NCBI RefSeq assembly: GCF_027920805.1
Contig: NZ_JANWOI010000004.1
Span: 434,001-498,000, forward strand
DNA: 64,000 nt
Source: Govania unica
GTDB taxonomy: Bacteria; Pseudomonadota; Alphaproteobacteria; Sphingomonadales; Govanellaceae
Direction: 5' to 3'
The notes under the pieces were generated by a model. It saw nothing but the letters and a program-made list of their open reading frames with translations. It did not search any database and was not told the DNA's origin. Below are positions 16,718-25,696 of this stretch, piece after piece (within the stretch, counting starts at the first letter, position 1; every line of letters starts with the position of its first letter). A program made the position numbers and the translations under genes.

Positions 16718-18121
16718 TTACGGGATTTGTTTAAGGAGGCTATGCAGACTGGGGGATTCAGGAAGATATAGGGCGGTTTCGATAAGCCGCCGCGCCTTCC
16801 GCTGATCCAGCACGCCGCTCCAGACCATCAATTGCTCGGCCTTGTCGACCAGCTCGGCGATGGTAATGGGGCGTTCGGGGTCGCCCTTGACGTCTTTCAC
16901 AGTCTGAGTGAAATGGCGACCATCGACCATTTCGATGTCGAGGGTCGCGCCGAAATGACCGGGAAAGCGGCTGCTGTGGCTCGGGTCTTCCCGCAGTTCT
17001 ATGAGCGTGCGCAGCCGGGCGACCTCCGGCGCATGAACCGCGGACGATTCGAAATCGCTCAGTTTCGGGCTGCCGCGCAGGAGGGCGATGGCGACTCCAT
17101 GCTGCAAGCTGAATTTGGCGTCATGGATGCTGAGCGGCTGCGGAATGTTGGAAAAACCAAGGGCCTCGCTATAGGTGGCGACGGTGACCCGGGCAATCTT
17201 GTCCGGCTTGAGGTCGGCCGCACCGAGCTGACTGCGCAGATGCAAACTGGCGTCGATGGCCGGGTGCACATGGCGGCTGGCCGCCCAGGGTTTGAAACTG
17301 ACGTCGCGCATCAGCCAGTAGGATTTTGCTTCGGTGATGCTGGCGGTATCGGCATGGGGCGCGGTCGCGGCAAACAGCCCCTGCGGCCCATCAAGCACAA
17401 AGCGCGGCCCGGTGAAGCCGCGCGCGGCCAGAAGTGCTGTGCGCAGGCCATTGAGAGCGGCCTGGGCATAATGCCAGTGCTTCGTCATGACCGGCTCGTT
17501 ATGCATTTGCCAAAGCCCGCCCGCCGTGCTGCCCGCGTTGCCAAGGGCGGAAACCAGAGCCGCCTCATCCAGCCCGAACAGGCTCCCGGCCGCTGCCGCC
17601 GCGCCGAACACGCCCGCAGTCACGGTATTGTGCCAATAACGGTAATGCTCGCGCCCAAGGGCGGTGCCAATGCGGATGGTGGCCTCATAGCCGCGAGTTA
17701 TGCCATCCAGGAGGGCGGCGGGCGTGGCGTTGGCGATTTCGGCGGCAGCGAGGGCGGCGGGAATGACAATCGCCCCCGGGTGCGTGATCGAACTCCGATG
17801 GGCGTCATCCAGTTCAAGAATGCCGCCAAGCGCCGCATTCAGCAGAATGGCCACATCCGCCGAGCGTTTTTCCGCCCCGATCGCATGAATAGGCCCAAGC
17901 GGCGTTTCCCGCGCCAGCTTGACGATGAGAAGGGCAACCTCCGACCGGTGGCCGCCAATGGCGCAGCCCAGCCAGTCGGTCAGATGCCAGGCCGCAAGCC
18001 TGCGGGTATCGGCATCCACAGGGCGATGGAGGAGAACGGCAAGATCTTCGGTCAGGCTGCGGGCCCCCGAGATATCAGGCGCGACATCAGGTGGGGTATC
18101 AGGTGAGGGAGGATGGGCCAT
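16718..18121 (-). CDS. MmgE/PrpD family protein
   Basis: About 467 residues. The family hallmarks are ALGGILELDDAHRSSITHPGAIVIPAAL, ATIRIGTALGREHYRYWHNT, and GLWQMHNEPVMTKHWHYAQA followed by FKPWAASRHVHPAID. PrpD is 2-methylcitrate dehydratase of propionate catabolism and a relative is cis-aconitate decarboxylase, but many paralogues, including stand-alone ones such as this, have unknown substrates. No prpB or prpC is nearby. The ATG at 18121 was chosen for AAGGA eight bases upstream; the frame is open to 18196. Confidence 0.88.
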   Translation of the reverse strand: MAHPPSPDTPPDVAPDISGARSLTEDLAVLLHRPVDADTRRLAAWHLTDWLGCAIGGHRSEVALLIVKLARETPLGPIHAIGAEKRSADVAILLNAALGGILELDDAHRSSITHPGAIVIPAALAAAEIANATPAALLDGITRGYEATIRIGTALGREHYRYWHNTVTAGVFGAAAAAGSLFGLDEAALVSALGNAGSTAGGLWQMHNEPVMTKHWHYAQAALNGLRTALLAARGFTGPRFVLDGPQGLFAATAPHADTASITEAKSYWLMRDVSFKPWAASRHVHPAIDASLHLRSQLGAADLKPDKIARVTVATYSEALGFSNIPQPLSIHDAKFSLQHGVAIALLRGSPKLSDFESSAVHAPEVARLRTLIELREDPSHSSRFPGHFGATLDIEMVDGRHFTQTVKDVKGDPERPITIAELVDKAEQLMVWSGVLDQRKARRLIETALYLPESPSLHSLLKQIP

Positions 18122-18321
18122 TCTGTCAGTCCTTGACCTGCAATCAACCGCCGGACGCGGTATTAGGGCGGCGCGGACGGACGAGGCGTGAGACATCTGG
18201 CTTCATGATGACGGCAACAGCTCGGCGGAGTCAATTGGCTTATGGGCCCCGCAGAGCCGCCGCTTGCAACTTGGCGGGCGGGGTGTTACATCCGCGAAAT
18301 CGATTTATTTCGGAGCGCTTC

Positions 18322-18960
18322 ATGTCGGCAAATGTCTGGCTGCTGTATCTGGTCACCGTGTTTTTCATGTCGGCGACGCCGGGGCCGAATATGCTGCTGG
18401 CCATGACCCATGGCATGCGCTACGGCCGCCGCCGCACCATGGTCACCTGCGCGGGACTGATGACCGGCATCATGGTGGTGATGCTGGCCTCCATGCTCGG
18501 CCTCGGGGCCTTGCTCGCAGCGTCCGAAGCTTTGTTCTCGGCCGTCAAATATGCTGGCGCGGCTTATCTTGTTTATCTCGGCCTTAAACTGTGGCGGGCC
18601 CGCAGCGACAGCGCGGCCACAGGCGATGAGACAGTACCGGCTCTCGTCACTGACCAGTCGCCGTTCCGGCTGTTCCGCACCGGCTTTCTGGTTTCGCTCA
18701 GCAATCCCAAGGCCTTCCTGTTTTTTACCGCGCTGTTCCCCCAGTTTTTCGACAAACAGGCCGCCGAAGGCCCGCAACTGGCCATTTTGATCGCAACCTT
18801 CATGGTCATCGAATGCATGTGGCAGATGATTTATGTGACCGGCGGGCAGGGCGCCGCGCGTTATCTCGGGACGCCGTCGCGCACGCGCATGGTGAACCGG
18901 GTCTCAGGCAGCATTTTCATCGGGCTGGCGCTCTGGCTGACCACGGCGCAACGCGCCTAA
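18322..18960 (+). CDS. LysE family amino-acid exporter
   Basis: 212 residues with about six membrane helices. The LysE/RhtB signature is at the N-terminus: TVFFMSATPGPNMLLAMTHG, then GLMTGIMVVMLASMLGLGAL and KYAGAAYLVYLGLKLWRA. FLVSLSNPKAFLFFTALFPQF is the second conserved block. Members export amino acids or derivatives such as homoserine lactones across the inner membrane. The ATG at 18322 follows CGGAGCG; a longer frame upstream lacks family sequence. It is divergent from the MmgE/PrpD gene. Confidence 0.92.
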   Translation: MSANVWLLYLVTVFFMSATPGPNMLLAMTHGMRYGRRRTMVTCAGLMTGIMVVMLASMLGLGALLAASEALFSAVKYAGAAYLVYLGLKLWRARSDSAATGDETVPALVTDQSPFRLFRTGFLVSLSNPKAFLFFTALFPQFFDKQAAEGPQLAILIATFMVIECMWQMIYVTGGQGAARYLGTPSRTRMVNRVSGSIFIGLALWLTTAQRA

Positions 18961-19033
18961 GCCGCTCTCGACGTCAGCAGGCTTCTTGCCCATAATGGCT
19001 CTATAGATTTTGGCCGGGCGAGGGGAGCGGCAT

Positions 19034-19987
19034 TTGCGGTTCGGATTTTTCTGCCTACTCGGAGCTTCCCTCCTGCTCAGCGCCTGCGATCAGGGGCGTG
19101 GCAGTTATACCGGATATGTGGAAGGTGATTATGCCCGGCCCGCGCCCATTGCCTCGGGCCGTCTTGTGGAGCTTGCGGTGGCGCGCGGCGACGAGGTCAA
19201 GGCCGGGGCCCTGCTGTTCACGCTCGATGACCAGCGGGAGCGGGCGGCGCGCGATCAGGCAGCCGCCACCCTGGCCGAGGCGAAGGCCCGGCTCGCCAAT
19301 CTTCTGGTCGGCAAGCGGCCGGTGGAAATTGATGAAGTCCGCGCCAGCAAGAAACAGGCCGACGCCCGGCTCAGGCTTGCCGAAATCAGTCTGGCCCGTC
19401 AGACCGAGCTGATGAAAATCGGCGCAAGCTCGCGCCAACAGTTCGACGATGCCGAATCCGAGGCGCGCACGGCTCGCGCCCTCGTCAAGCAAATGACGGC
19501 GTCCATCGCGGTGGCGGAGCTGCCCGGCCGCGATCAGGAAATCCTCGCCGCCCAATCCGATGTGGACGTCAATGAGGCAGTGCTCCGGCAAGCGACCTGG
19601 GACCTCGATCAACGGCGGGTGACAGCAGCCCGCGCGGCCCGGGTCGAAGACAGCTTTTTCCGCGTCGGTGAGTTCATCCCGGCGGCGACCCCGGTCCTGT
19701 CATTATTGCCGGTGGGCAATGTCTATATCAAATTTTACGTGCCGCAGGCCGATCTGCCGCATTTTGCTCAGGGGCGGGAGGTTGAATTTCGCTGCGACGG
19801 CTGCGCCCAACCGATCAAGGCCAAGGTGCGCTTCGTTGCCAGCGCCGCCGAATATACCCCACCCGTCATCTATAGCGAAAACAGCCGCGACAAACTGGTT
19901 TTCCGGATCGAGGCCACGCCCGACCGGCTTGAAGGCCTGCATCCCGGCTTGCCGGTGGATGTCATCCTGCCGGCGGGCAAATCCTGA
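19034..19987 (+). CDS. HlyD-family periplasmic adaptor of an ABC efflux pump, lipoprotein
   Basis: About 317 residues from a TTG at 19034 with GGGGAG seven bases before it. The N-terminus is a lipoprotein signal (FCLLGASLLLSAC), so the adaptor is probably anchored by lipid at the inner membrane. Biotinyl-lipoyl halves (IASGRLVELAVARGDEVKAG; RVEDSFFRVGEFIPAATPVL) enclose an alpha-helical hairpin (residues about 60-190), as in YbhG. The stop overlaps the start of the ATP-binding subunit by one base. Together with the next two genes it forms a YbhGFS-like tripartite exporter. Confidence 0.88.
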   Translation: MRFGFFCLLGASLLLSACDQGRGSYTGYVEGDYARPAPIASGRLVELAVARGDEVKAGALLFTLDDQRERAARDQAAATLAEAKARLANLLVGKRPVEIDEVRASKKQADARLRLAEISLARQTELMKIGASSRQQFDDAESEARTARALVKQMTASIAVAELPGRDQEILAAQSDVDVNEAVLRQATWDLDQRRVTAARAARVEDSFFRVGEFIPAATPVLSLLPVGNVYIKFYVPQADLPHFAQGREVEFRCDGCAQPIKAKVRFVASAAEYTPPVIYSENSRDKLVFRIEATPDRLEGLHPGLPVDVILPAGKS

Positions 19988-20955
19988 TGCCGGAGCCTGT
20001 TTCTCCACCTTCCGCCCCCCTCGCCGTTGACGTGCGCGGTCTGACCAAGCGGTTCGGGACGCAAACGGTGGTCGATCATATCGACATTCAGGTCCCGGCC
20101 GGTCTGATCTATGGCTTTCTTGGCCCGAACGGCAGCGGCAAGACCACGACCCTTCGCATGCTCTGCGGCCTGCTTACCCCCGATGGGGGGGAGGGCAGCT
20201 GTCTCGGTCTTGATATTCGCACCGACGCGGCGCGGATCAAGAACCAGATCGGCTATATGACCCAGCGCTTCAGTTATTACGACGATCTGACGGTGACCGA
20301 GAATCTCGATTTTGTCGCCCGCGCCTATCAGGTGCCGGACCGCCGGAAGGCGGTGGCGGCGGTGATGAAGGATCTTGACCTCACCCCGCGCCGGGATGTC
20401 ATGGCCGGGCATCTGTCGGGTGGCTGGAAACAGCGCCTGGCGCTCGCCGCCTGCCTTATCCATGATCCGAAGCTTCTGCTGCTAGATGAACCGACGGCCG
20501 GTGTCGATCCCGAGGCACGGCGCAGTTTCTGGAACGAAATCCACAGCATCGCCGCGCGCGGCGTGACGGTGCTCGTCACCACCCATTACATGGATGAAGT
20601 CGAACGCTGCCACAGCATCACCTATATCGCCGAAGGCAATGTGGTGACCACCGGCACTCCGCGCGAGATTATCGGGCAGTCGCGGTTGAAGGCGGCGGCC
20701 TTGGCCGGTCCCGATCTTGAAGACGCGGCACAGGCGCTCCGTGCGCTGCCCGGCATTGCTTCGGTGGCGGCGCTGGGTGGTCGGCTGGTGGTGGCGGCGC
20801 GGGTGCAGACTGTCCTCGATGACGCCCTCGCCCCCTATCGGGCGCGGGGCTATGAGGTCGAAGCGGTGGCCCCGAGCTTCGAGGATGTCTTCGTCGAACT
20901 CATTCATGTGGCCGATGAGCAGCGCGCCGCAAAACGGGCCGGGGTGACGTCATGA
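19987..20955 (+). CDS. ABC transporter ATP-binding protein (ABC-2 type efflux)
   Basis: 322 residues. Walker A is GFLGPNGSGKTT near residue 44, the Q-loop is MTQRFSYYDDLT, the signature is HLSGGWKQRLALA and Walker B is LLLLDEPTAGVDPEAR, followed by the switch histidine in VTTHYMDEVE. All catalytic elements are intact. It energises the permease encoded next, which it overlaps by four bases. The C-terminal extension (about residues 235-320) is typical of drug or antibiotic efflux ATPases such as YbhF. Confidence 0.94.
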   Translation: MPEPVSPPSAPLAVDVRGLTKRFGTQTVVDHIDIQVPAGLIYGFLGPNGSGKTTTLRMLCGLLTPDGGEGSCLGLDIRTDAARIKNQIGYMTQRFSYYDDLTVTENLDFVARAYQVPDRRKAVAAVMKDLDLTPRRDVMAGHLSGGWKQRLALAACLIHDPKLLLLDEPTAGVDPEARRSFWNEIHSIAARGVTVLVTTHYMDEVERCHSITYIAEGNVVTTGTPREIIGQSRLKAAALAGPDLEDAAQALRALPGIASVAALGGRLVVAARVQTVLDDALAPYRARGYEVEAVAPSFEDVFVELIHVADEQRAAKRAGVTS

Positions 20956-22139
20956 CGCCATGGGGGCGGATTGTCGGGTTTTTTCGGACCAAACGGCCGC
21001 TCACCGGATGGGGCATTTCGAGGCATGGCTTCGTCGCCATGTTCACCAAGGAATTCGTTCAGATGCGGCGTGATCGCATGACCGTCGCCATGATGCTGGG
21101 CATGCCGCTCATACAGCTTTTTCTGTTCGGCTTTGCCATCAATACTGACCCGCGCAATCTGCCGGCGGTGCTGGTCGCCTCCGATAACGGGCCGGTGGTT
21201 CGCTCGATCGTGACGGCGCTTGAGAACACCGGCTATTACCGCTTCACCCGGCACACAAGTTCGCCCGATGTGGCCGATCAGCTGGTGCAGGCAGGCGAGG
21301 TGCAGTTCGCATTCATATTCCCCGAGGATTTCGAGCGCCGCTATATGCGCGGCGACCGCCCCAAAGTGTTGATCGAAGCCGACGCCACCGACCCGACCGC
21401 CATCGGCAGTGCCCTTGCGGCGGCCGCAGGCATCGACAGCTTCAATCTCGGCAGCTCGACAGAGGGCAGTCTGGCCATGCGCGCGCCACAGCCGCGGGCT
21501 TATGATTTCGTGGTGCAACGACGCTACAATCCCGAAAACAAGACGCGCTACAATATCGTCCCCGGGCTGGTCGGGGTCATTCTGTCCATGACCATGTTGA
21601 TCATTACCTCGATCGCCGTCACGCGGGAGCGCGAGCGCGGGACGCTTGAGACCCTTCTGGTTATGCCCTTCTCACCGCTTGAGGTCATGTTTGGCAAGAT
21701 CACGCCCTATGTGTTCGTGGGCTATGTGCAGCTGGCCTTTATTCTCACTGTTTCCTATTTCATCTTTGGCGTGCCGCTTCAGGGCAGTCTGCTGCTGCTG
21801 TCGCTGTTGACGATTATTTTCATCGCCGCCAATCTGGCACTTGGTTTTCTGTTCTCGACTGCGGCCACGACCCAGCTTGAAGCGGTGCAGATGACCTTTT
21901 TTGCCTTCCTGCCCTCGATCCTGCTGTCCGGCTTCATGTTTCCGTTTCGCGGCATGCCCGAATGGGCGCAATGGATTGGCTCGGTGCTGCCGATGACGCA
22001 TTACATCCGGATCGTGCGCGGCATCGTTCTCAAGGGCAGCAGTTTCATGGAGCTATGGGACAGCATCTGGCCGCTCACGCTCATTTTTCTGGCTATTTCG
22101 GCGGCGGCGCTCATCCGCTACCGGCGTACATTGGATTGA
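20952..22139 (+). CDS. ABC-2 type transporter permease
   Basis: 395 residues. One N-terminal membrane helix (MLGMPLIQLFLFGFAI) is followed by a large periplasmic domain of about 150 residues and five C-terminal helices with the ABC-2 signature (TRERERGTLETLLVMPFSPLEVMFGKI). This is the YbhS/YbhR architecture. Only one permease gene is present, so the pump probably uses a homodimer. The substrate is not deducible; relatives export drugs and cationic compounds. Confidence 0.92.
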   Translation: MTPWGRIVGFFRTKRPLTGWGISRHGFVAMFTKEFVQMRRDRMTVAMMLGMPLIQLFLFGFAINTDPRNLPAVLVASDNGPVVRSIVTALENTGYYRFTRHTSSPDVADQLVQAGEVQFAFIFPEDFERRYMRGDRPKVLIEADATDPTAIGSALAAAAGIDSFNLGSSTEGSLAMRAPQPRAYDFVVQRRYNPENKTRYNIVPGLVGVILSMTMLIITSIAVTRERERGTLETLLVMPFSPLEVMFGKITPYVFVGYVQLAFILTVSYFIFGVPLQGSLLLLSLLTIIFIAANLALGFLFSTAATTQLEAVQMTFFAFLPSILLSGFMFPFRGMPEWAQWIGSVLPMTHYIRIVRGIVLKGSSFMELWDSIWPLTLIFLAISAAALIRYRRTLD

Positions 22140-22144
22140 TCGGC

Positions 22145-23578
22145 ATGGCGGGTTTCTTCACGTTCTGGCCCTATGTTGTTGCCGGGTTGTCTTTTGTGGT
22201 TTCTGTCCTCGCGTCCTGTCACATCGTCTTGACCAAACAGAATCAGCGGGCGGCCATCGGCTGGCTTGGCGTGGTCTGGCTGACGCCATTAGTGGGCGGG
22301 ATGCTTTACGTCGCCTTTGGCATCAATCGCATTCATCGCCGGGCCACGCGCCTCCGTCCGAAGTCAGTCCATCCGCGGGCGCCGCAACGCTTCCGTTCCG
22401 GGACGTTGGCGCTGTTGCCGGCGGCGGGCGGGCTTGCCGATGTGGTGGCGAATGTGACCGCGCTGCCGCTCCATAGCGGCAACCGGGTGGAGGCTTTGGA
22501 GAATGGGGAGGAAGCTTATCCCGCCATGCTTGCGGCCATCGAGGCGGCGCAGTCCAGCATCGCGTTTGCCACCTATATTTTTGACAATGATGTGGCCGGT
22601 CAAGCTTTTGTCGCGGCGCTCGGACGGGCCGTCGCACGCGGCGTCGCGGTGCGGGTGCTCGTTGACGGCATGGGCAGCCGCTATAGTTTCCCGACCATTC
22701 TAAGCTCGCTTGAAGCCGTGGGGGTGACGGTGAAGGAATTTCTGCCGTCCCTCGCACCCTGGCGCATGGGCTATCTCAATCTGCGCAATCACCGTAAAAT
22801 TCTCGTGCTGGACGGTAATATCGGCTTCACCGGCGGCATGAATATTCGGGCAGGTCACCTCGCGGCGACCGCCGGGGCCGAGGCCATTCAGGATCTGCAT
22901 TTCCAGATAGAGGGGCCGGTCATCGAGCAGTTCATGGCCGTCTTTGCTGAGGACTGGGCATTTTCCAGCGGCGAGTTTCTGAGCGGCGACGACTGGTTTC
23001 CGAAAATCCATCCGGTCAAAGACGCCGAAAGCCTGTTGGCGCGCGGCGTGCCGAGTGGCCCGGACGAAGATTATGACAAATTGAAATGGGTGCTGATGGG
23101 GGCGCTTGCGGCGGCCAAGCGCTCGGTGCGCATCGTCACCCCCTATTTCCTGCCGGACGAAGTGATGATCGCGGCCTTGAAGCTCAAGGCGATCAGCGGC
23201 ATCGACATCCATATTGTCATTCCCGAGCGCGGCAACCTGCGTCTTGTGGAATGGGCAACCCATGGTCAGATCGCCCAACTCATCGCCCGCGGCTGTCGGG
23301 TGTGGGAATCACCGGGACCTTTCGATCACAGCAAGATTTTTCTCGTGGATGACGGCTGGGCCTTTGTCGGTTCCGCCAACTGGGACCCGCGCAGTCTGTA
23401 TCTCAATTTCGAATTCAATATGGAATGCTATGACGGCGCCTTCGTGCGCAAGCTTGACCTGATGGTGGCCCGCAAGATCGCCGGGTCTCGTCAGTTGACG
23501 CTGGAAAGGCTCGGGGCTCGGCCGCTAGCCATAAAACTGCGCGACGGGCTGGCGCGCATGCTGTCGCCCTATCTCTGA
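22145..23578 (+). CDS. cls: cardiolipin synthase (phospholipase D superfamily)
   Basis: 477 residues. Two N-terminal membrane helices (WPYVVAGLSFVVSVLASCHI; WLGVVWLTPLVGGMLYVAFG) match the PLDc_N region. Both HKD motifs are complete: NHRKILVLDGNIGFTGGMN and DHSKIFLVDDGWAFVGSAN. The enzyme condenses phosphatidylglycerol molecules to cardiolipin at the inner membrane. The start at 22145 lies five bases after the permease stop, so it is likely the last gene of the efflux operon, though no functional link is obvious. Confidence 0.92.
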   Translation: MAGFFTFWPYVVAGLSFVVSVLASCHIVLTKQNQRAAIGWLGVVWLTPLVGGMLYVAFGINRIHRRATRLRPKSVHPRAPQRFRSGTLALLPAAGGLADVVANVTALPLHSGNRVEALENGEEAYPAMLAAIEAAQSSIAFATYIFDNDVAGQAFVAALGRAVARGVAVRVLVDGMGSRYSFPTILSSLEAVGVTVKEFLPSLAPWRMGYLNLRNHRKILVLDGNIGFTGGMNIRAGHLAATAGAEAIQDLHFQIEGPVIEQFMAVFAEDWAFSSGEFLSGDDWFPKIHPVKDAESLLARGVPSGPDEDYDKLKWVLMGALAAAKRSVRIVTPYFLPDEVMIAALKLKAISGIDIHIVIPERGNLRLVEWATHGQIAQLIARGCRVWESPGPFDHSKIFLVDDGWAFVGSANWDPRSLYLNFEFNMECYDGAFVRKLDLMVARKIAGSRQLTLERLGARPLAIKLRDGLARMLSPYL

Positions 23579-23582
23579 CGGC

Positions 23583-23984
23583 TCAGGTTTCTTCGGTGAT
23601 AATGCCGAGAATCGTCATGCCTTCTTCGAGATATTCGGCAAGGAGGGAGCTTGATAGCAGATAGTCCGGAATACGCGCGACGCCGATTGCACGCGCTTCG
23701 TCAAGGGCAAGCGGCAAGTCTTCCGGATCATAGGAGGCGCGCCCGATCCAGAACAGGGCGACCAGCGCCACCAGTTCGTCTTCGGACAGGGTTTTCAGAA
23801 ACCCCATCAGCTCCTGATAGGACGTGTCATATTCATGTTCTTTGACGAGTTCCGGATCGACCGCTTCGCCGCGATGACTTTCCTCGTCTCCGTCGGCCTC
23901 ACCCGGTAGACCTTCTTCAAGGTCACGCGCCATGGTGATGATGTAATCGACCTGATCGACGTTGATGATGTCCAGGGACGCCAT
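23583..23984 (-). CDS. DUF3775 domain protein
   Basis: 133 residues, strongly acidic. The conserved part is the C-terminal half: LMGFLKTLSEDELVALVALFWIGRASYDPED then DYLLSSSLLAEYLEEGM, as in alphaproteobacterial DUF3775. The function is unknown. An acidic, poorly conserved stretch (residues about 25-50) links the halves. It converges on the cardiolipin synthase gene with four bases between stops. Confidence 0.82.
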   Translation of the reverse strand: MASLDIINVDQVDYIITMARDLEEGLPGEADGDEESHRGEAVDPELVKEHEYDTSYQELMGFLKTLSEDELVALVALFWIGRASYDPEDLPLALDEARAIGVARIPDYLLSSSLLAEYLEEGMTILGIITEET

Positions 23985-24121
23985 GCCACTTACCTTGCCA
24001 GCGCTTGGGGAACTACCTATCGGCTAAAGTGTAGCGCGAATAGAGCTGGACGCAACGGCGCAATATAAGGAGCAACACAGCTGGCGCGGCTCGGATATGA
24101 AACCGCGCTCAGCCGCCCTGT

Positions 24122-24493
24122 TCAGTCAAGGGCGAGCGGGACCATATGGCGGCGCATGGAGGCCGGCATTTTCTGAACCACTTCATAAGGTTTATCAAGG
24201 AAACGCAGGCCCACGATCTTGCCCTCCTGCCAGATTCGCTCGCACCGCAGGCGGCCGCCGATATCCGGGATGATGATATGGGTCATCGTGTCAAGATTGG
24301 GGGCCGGCCCCACCTGGATGCGGGCGCCGTTCGAGGAAAGGTCCAGCAAATTCACCGTGAAATAGCGTTCGCCGCATTCCACAATCGCGATCTGCATCGC
24401 GGTGATGCGCGCGAAGCGGCGGCGCTGCGATTTGACCGCAATTGTTTCGTCCGGCAGGTCGTTGCAGACCTCCGGCGGTTGTTTTGTCATCAT
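24122..24493 (-). CDS. PilZ domain protein
   Basis: 123 residues from the ATG at 24493, preceded by GGAGGTCCGAGT. The PilZ core is readable: QRRRFARI (arginine block that binds c-di-GMP), LLDLSSNGARIQV (the D/NxSxxG motif) and KIVGLRFLDKP. Single-domain PilZ proteins respond to c-di-GMP and typically adjust motility or surface traits. A CtrA-like box lies 50-65 bases upstream of the start. A GGDEF cyclase gene is about 5 kb away, but no direct link can be shown. Confidence 0.9.
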   Translation of the reverse strand: MMTKQPPEVCNDLPDETIAVKSQRRRFARITAMQIAIVECGERYFTVNLLDLSSNGARIQVGPAPNLDTMTHIIIPDIGGRLRCERIWQEGKIVGLRFLDKPYEVVQKMPASMRRHMVPLALD

Positions 24494-24543
24494 ACTCGGA
24501 CCTCCATACCCGCAACCACTGTACAAGCTTATTCGCGAGAAGG

Positions 24544-24558
24544 CTAACGATCCCTTAA
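24544..24558 (-). promoter_or_regulatory. CtrA-like box upstream of the PilZ gene
   Basis: On the minus strand the sequence is TTAA-GGGATCG-TTAG, one mismatch from the CtrA full site TTAA-N7-TTAA. It lies between the PilZ gene and the divergent maleylacetoacetate isomerase gene. The direction of action is inferred from distance: about 50 bases to the PilZ start. Confidence 0.5.
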
Positions 24559-24668
24559 GGTAAGCCGAGCTGAGGGGAAGGCGGCCTGATTGATTCAAGG
24601 TCCGCGATCCACTAAACTCCGGGTGATAGAAGGCCGATCTAGCGGGCGGCAACAGGCAAGGGGTGATG

Positions 24669-25319
24669 ATGTCTCACGTGACATTTTATGAATATTGGCG
24701 GAGTTCGGCCGCCTATCGGGTCAGGATTGCCCTCAATCTCAAGGGCCTGGCCTATGATCCCGAAGCTATCCACCTCACGCGCGACGGCGGTGATCAGCAC
24801 ACGCCGGCTTACCGGGCGGTGAACCCGCAGGGTCTGATCCCGGCGCTCAAGCTCGGGGATGGAACGGTTCTGATCCAGTCGCTGGCGATTATCGAATATC
24901 TCGATGAAACGATTCCCGAGCCGCGTCTGTTGCCGGGGGATGCGATTCGGCGCGCCGAAATCCGGGCTTTGGCCGAAATGGTTGCCTGCGATATTCACCC
25001 GCTCAACAATTTGCGGGTGCTCCAGTATCTCAAGCGCGAGTTGGGGCAGACACAGGATTCGATTGATCAGTGGTATCGCCATTGGGTGGTCACGGGGTTT
25101 GCCGCTCTTGAAGCCCAGGCGGCCCGCCATTCTCAGCCCTTCCTCTGTGGCGACACCCCCACGCTCGCGGATATCTGCCTGGTTCCGCAGATGTACAACG
25201 CCCGCCGTTTTGCCACCGACCTCACACCCTACCCGCGACTCGTAGCGATCGATGCGGCGGCGACAGCCCTCCCGGCCTTTGCCAAGGCCGCGCCGGAAGA
25301 ACAGCCCGACGCGGTCTGA
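24669..25319 (+). CDS. maiA: maleylacetoacetate isomerase (zeta-class glutathione transferase)
   Basis: 216 residues. The N-terminal active site SSAAYRVRIALNLKG is the zeta-class GST signature; VNPQGLIPALKL and QSLAIIEYLDE follow, and the C-terminal domain contains DIHPLNNLRVLQYL and CGDTPTLADICLVPQMYNA. The enzyme isomerises maleylacetoacetate to fumarylacetoacetate in tyrosine and homogentisate breakdown. No fumarylacetoacetase or homogentisate dioxygenase gene is adjacent. The ATG at 24669 was chosen over a GTG at 24663 because AAGGGG lies five bases before it. Confidence 0.9.
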   Translation: MSHVTFYEYWRSSAAYRVRIALNLKGLAYDPEAIHLTRDGGDQHTPAYRAVNPQGLIPALKLGDGTVLIQSLAIIEYLDETIPEPRLLPGDAIRRAEIRALAEMVACDIHPLNNLRVLQYLKRELGQTQDSIDQWYRHWVVTGFAALEAQAARHSQPFLCGDTPTLADICLVPQMYNARRFATDLTPYPRLVAIDAAATALPAFAKAAPEEQPDAV

Positions 25320-25340
25320 TAGAGAGCGAGATTGACAGCA

Positions 25341-25376
25341 GCGGGAAGAAAGCGGGCGTGAGTTCCCGTTTTTTTT
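25341..25376 (+). terminator. intrinsic terminator after maiA
   Basis: CGGGAA (25342-25347) pairs with TTCCCG (25363-25368), and eight T residues follow immediately. It lies about 20 bases after the maiA stop. Confidence 0.75.
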
Positions 25377-25696
25377 GCGGGTTCGGTAACTATTTGCCAA
25401 CTCATTGAAAAATATTGGCTAATATAGCTCTTTATTGCTTCAAATTTTATCAAATTTCATATCTCATTAACTTTGTTTTTTAAGCCGCCCTTTACGCCTT
25501 TTACGGCATAACGGCGAAGAAGGCGGCGTGGTCCGTTTTTGCCTGCCACGCGATGCTGCGCCAAAAGCGGCAGTTCGTAGCGTCAGGGAAATAAGAAGCG
25601 ATGACGGGGAATACGCGTTGTGGCCTCCCATAAGGGGGCCGAGCTTGAATATCGGATTATGGCCGCTGTGCCGGAATGTTGCAGAAGGAAGTTGTA
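25377..25696. other. AT-rich intergenic region before the TonB-like gene
   Basis: About 320 bases without a gene. The first half (25390-25480) is much more AT-rich than the surroundings and probably contains the promoter of the TonB-like gene; TAATAT occurs near 25420 but no well-spaced -35 was fixed. No repeat or RNA gene was recognised. Confidence 0.5.
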
